A stretch of DNA of 64,000 bases from Caprimulgus europaeus (taxonomy: Eukaryota > Chordata > Aves > Caprimulgiformes > Caprimulgidae). This document shows positions 60,712 to 64,000 of this stretch, piece after piece. How positions within the stretch are numbered: position 1 is the first letter of the stretch; every line of letters begins with the position of its first letter. Location of the stretch: positions 31,376,037 to 31,440,036 of the forward strand of contig OU015525.1 in the NCBI GenBank assembly GCA_907165065.1, read 5' to 3'. A program made the position numbers and the translations under genes. Under the pieces are notes generated by a model. That model did no database searches and was not told where the DNA came from. It saw only the letters and a list, made by a program, of their open reading frames with translations.

Positions 60712-63700
60712 TAAAAGCACCAGGTGGCAGTGAAATTAGGGAGCACTGTAGCATCAGTTCTTCAAAATACAAAAAAGATGCAAGCAACAGATCTGACCCT
60801 TCAGCTTCCTATTAAGACTGTGTCAAATTGTACTAATGAACCCTGTCCTCAAGTGCAAGCCCGTGCATGCCACTTCTACAGCATAGTTTAGGTGACAGCA
60901 CAGGATCTGTCTGGAGAACCCTTCCCAGGGAATACACAAGCAGCTGTTTGCTTATGCAAAGACCACCCAATAATTATTTTCTTGCATATACGGTGTGTAG
61001 GTGCAAACACACGCAAACATGCAGACTGCAGGGTGGCACAATTCTGACTGAAAGTTGCCCCTAAATTAAAAGCTTTATCACTGATCATTACTTTGGATTT
61101 TTGGACTAAAATGGACTACTCCAGATGCCATGTCTATGATTTTTACTCAGTGCGTGTGATTGGATTCAAGTATCTTTGTTCACTTTATTTTCTGATGTCA
61201 GAATGTTAAGATGTGAAGTTACTATTTTGTATTATTTCAATTTATGTAATTTCACTGCTGAAGCAATGAGAAAATCCATTTACTGAACCCTGACTGTTAT
61301 GGTCATCTGTGACATCAGTTAGTGAGACTATTTGGTCAAGCTACTGGAACTGTGTTGTCAAAATGAGATTTTAATGGAAGGATTTTTTTAATTTGGGAAA
61401 AAAAAAACAACCCTTGTCATGCTTACTCAAAACACAGTGACACAGGTGCTTTGCCACAGTCACTGTTAAGAGAGTCTCAGACCAGACTGTACTATATGTT
61501 CACAGAAATGTAAACACATGCATTCCCTTCCAGTGTGGAAGGAACAGAGACATGTGCCTGTCCAGAGCCTGTCAGTGCACTCAGGGCCCCAACAGCCTCA
61601 CAACATCGTATGCTGGTGGGAACATGGTAAGAACAGAAGTAACCCAGACAAGAAAGCTACAGGTAAGCTTCTCCTCTTTCTCCAGCTCTGCAGAAACTAG
61701 TCTGTAGCAGTGTCAGAGCCAGATGCTGCACTCTCTCTTGGGAGCCAGCCCTCTGAAAGGCCAGTGCATGAGAAACTCTTGGTAGCTCAGTTCCAGCAGC
61801 TCTCCAGAACTGACAGGAAGGCAACCGAGCCCGATGCTAACACAGACATGTGTGGCCATCCTGAAATCCATTTGAACTTCAGGGAAGTTCAGCCAGGGTG
61901 AAAACAAAAATTGCAGAGACTTTTTTCCTAGGGGGAGAAGACCTTCTTAAGGTTTACCTTGCCTTTGGAATTTTTTCACAGCATGCCCCCCCGTATTTCC
62001 CTCCCTACCTCCACACTCCATCTCCCTTCCCCTAATTTACTTTCTTTCTCATGTAAGAAAGGATGTGAGCTACTAAAACAGACTTTGAAGACGATGGTGA
62101 ACAGTGAGGAATGAACTCAAAGGCTACAGTACTTCTGCTGGTACAGTAGTACCAGCAACTAAAAGGCTACAGTATTTTCCTCCTAATTATCTGAAAATAA
62201 CCTTTTAATTTTTTGCAGTGAGACATTCTACCACTGTTCTTCAGATGCTTTGGCCAAATGCTGACATTGAAGATGCTGAACTTATTCCTGCCTTCGTAAC
62301 AGGCTATCAGAGCCACAGACAGTTCCCGATACACTACTATCATCTAAGTGTGAAAGTCATGTAAGCATTGATAGTTTGCAAGCCTTTAAGGCTGCCCCAT
62401 CCAGTAACCATTCTGCTATCTGCTGTCTCTTGTACTCTGTGGAAGTACAAAAGACTGTGGACATTCAGCTATGGGATGATGCAAACTGAAGAGATTTTCC
62501 CGAACATGTACTGGACAGAAAAAGGGAACAGTCAGCAGTAGCTGCACCAGGAGGAAATAACCCTCCTTACTTGCCTCATCTTACCTGCTTGAGAACTGTT
62601 GCTGCTTTTGTTACATACCTGCATATGGGGAAACCAGTCTCTTTTGACTAGTACTGTAGCGAGCTTGGCTCTGCCAAGTCTTACAGAAAAATCCTCAATT
62701 TTACTTTTATTTTAGGACTACTGATAGAGTAGTAGCAACGATTCTGCAAATTATCATTCTGGGTCTGATCCTATCATTAATGTTCCTGTTCTCAAGAAAA
62801 ATCCCCATCCCCTGAGCTATCACTCAGAGTCTTACATGAATGATTTAAAGATCAGAACTTTAAGCCCTGGAATTTCTGAATGGGTGGATTTGCTTTCCAT
62901 GATTTAATGTTCACTGAGTATAATATATTTCCTTTGCATCGTATGCCTGAAGGGTTGTGACATACCCTTTCACCAGCTCACAAAGCTGTTAAACTCTCTT
63001 ACTTCTGAGACAGGTTACACATAAAATGGCTTAAAAAGCCAGATATTTCAGTCCAAATTTTCCACTAGCATGACTTTTAAGATCTCTCTTGTTAAGCACC
63101 ACTGAACCAGGACCTCAGTCTCCACACAGGCTAAAAGGAATGTTTTCAGGAATGCTAATGTTTGCATGTGAAGGGCAGAGAAGCAGAAGGCTTAGTTAAG
63201 GCTTAACACACCCATCGCAACCCTACTGTACACTGGTTATCTTGTCTCAACATTCCTGACATTGGGGCTACCACCTCTACTAGCCTGCTTTAACGGCAGC
63301 CTAGTGGAGTTTGCTTCAGGACTTCCCTGCAGCAGGACAACCCCCAGATTTATGACCCTTCCCTCAGCAGTGGCTGTGTAGTGCTTACACGCCCCCCAAG
63401 CCATGCTGTTTCCTGGATGCAAAGCTATGGTGCTTGGCTTGGTCCGTGCTGGTGGCTGAAGCACCAGGGAATGATGTTCAAAGAAGGTGGTACTTCTTCA
63501 TTGTGGAGCACCCAGCAGTCAGGGACTAGGCTATCGGAGACGGCTGCTGTCGCCCAGCATGCTCTTAAAGCGTATGTCATTGTTGTATTGTGGGAGCACG
63601 TGGAGGCCCAGCTGACATCTGCACTACTTTCTGCAGAAACATATCTGATGTGAGCACTGTGTGCCAAAGAGCTTATGGCGTGAGAAAGACAAGCAAGGGA

Positions 63701-64000
63701 TGCAGGGTGGGGAAATGACCCAGAGGTGAAAAAAAAAACGCTCGGGTCATAGACCTGCTCTGTAGGAAGGCTACATGGAGAATACAGGTCGCCTGGTTTC
63801 TGGACAAGTGACACCTCCATTGGCACAGGCTGTCTCTTCGAGAGTTCTGCAGACAACATGGGTGCTGGCTGGTGAAACAGCCCCTGGAGTGAGGATGCAA
63901 ATCACATATGATGAAATAGAACGGCAACGGTTTAGAGATGCAGCCTGCTAGGACCAAACAGCACCTTCCCAAGGTATGAATCGTGCTGCGGGTTCTGCTT
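60712..64000 (-). other. STMN2: STMN2 intron 1, distal part, to the window edge
   Basis: No exon 1 of STMN2 (MAKTAM followed by a donor) is visible, so the intron should extend beyond the window. A 9-bp-stem hairpin between 13-bp direct repeats lies at 62119-62174. Open frames near 63.2-63.9 kb overlap on both strands and look like chance. Confidence 0.5.
62119..62174. repeat. Hairpin between two 13-bp direct repeats
   Basis: AAAGGCTACAGTA occurs at 62119-62131 and 62162-62174. Between them TGCTGGTAC (62136-62144) and GTACCAGCA (62149-62157) form a perfect 9-bp stem with a 4-nt loop. It may be a small MITE-like or replication-slippage insertion; no family is recognised. Confidence 0.75.

Noticed and set aside
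63237..63972. Overlapping frames of 75-144 codons at the window end
   Set aside because: They lie on both strands over the same DNA, have no family resemblance and no splice support.
1..64000. tRNA, rRNA, CRISPR or bacterial-type operon features
   Set aside because: None is visible; the sequence is vertebrate nuclear DNA.

Overview
This window is nuclear DNA from a bird. The evidence is a vertebrate gene pair with spliced exons, HEY1 and STMN2, sitting among CR1 non-LTR retrotransposon fragments that end in the octamer-type tail (ATTCTATG and variants) typical of avian CR1. The base composition is AT-leaning with one strong CpG island. The species cannot be fixed from the sequence alone; chicken or another galliform is plausible. 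There are no bacterial-type operons, CRISPR arrays, rRNA or tRNA genes.

Layout. Positions 1-12.2 kb are the 5' flank of HEY1, with no recognisable exon but several candidate regulatory motifs. Positions 12.2-14.0 kb are a CpG island holding the HEY1 promoter and its first four coding exons. HEY1 runs on the + strand, with coding exons 13393-13484, 13624-13699, 13802-13885, 13999-14080 and 14869-15452 (305 codons plus stop), and its 3' UTR probably ends near 16.7 kb. From 16.7 to 41.2 kb lies an intergenic stretch with a 20-copy ATTTT microsatellite, two GC-richer patches (33.6-35.4 kb), an unassigned 88-codon reading frame (36973-37239, minus), and a head-to-head pair of CR1 copies (37.66-39.24 kb). 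STMN2 (SCG10) runs on the - strand from about 54.4 kb down to about 41.2 kb, with coding exons 54316-54411, 53511-53683, 44079-44270 and 42486-42545. Its first coding exon (six codons and part of a seventh) is not seen and should lie beyond 64 kb. From 54.4 to 64 kb is STMN2 intron 1, containing two further CR1 pieces.

The two genes are convergent, tail to tail, about 25 kb apart; as far as I recall this matches the mammalian arrangement. HEY1 is a Notch-induced bHLH-Orange repressor that keeps progenitors undifferentiated. STMN2 is a membrane-anchored, tubulin-binding phosphoprotein of growing neurites. They share a neighbourhood but not a pathway complex.

The observations most worth following are: (1) an in-frame ATG in a near-ideal Kozak context 41 codons upstream of the usual HEY1 start, which would give an Arg-rich N-terminal extension; (2) a CR1 tail ending 13 nt upstream of STMN2 exon 4, so that the branch point of this exon probably lies in transposon sequence; (3) an inverted CR1 pair flanking that same exon; and (4) the unexplained reading frame at 37 kb. 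I found no clear case of a wholly new biological system.
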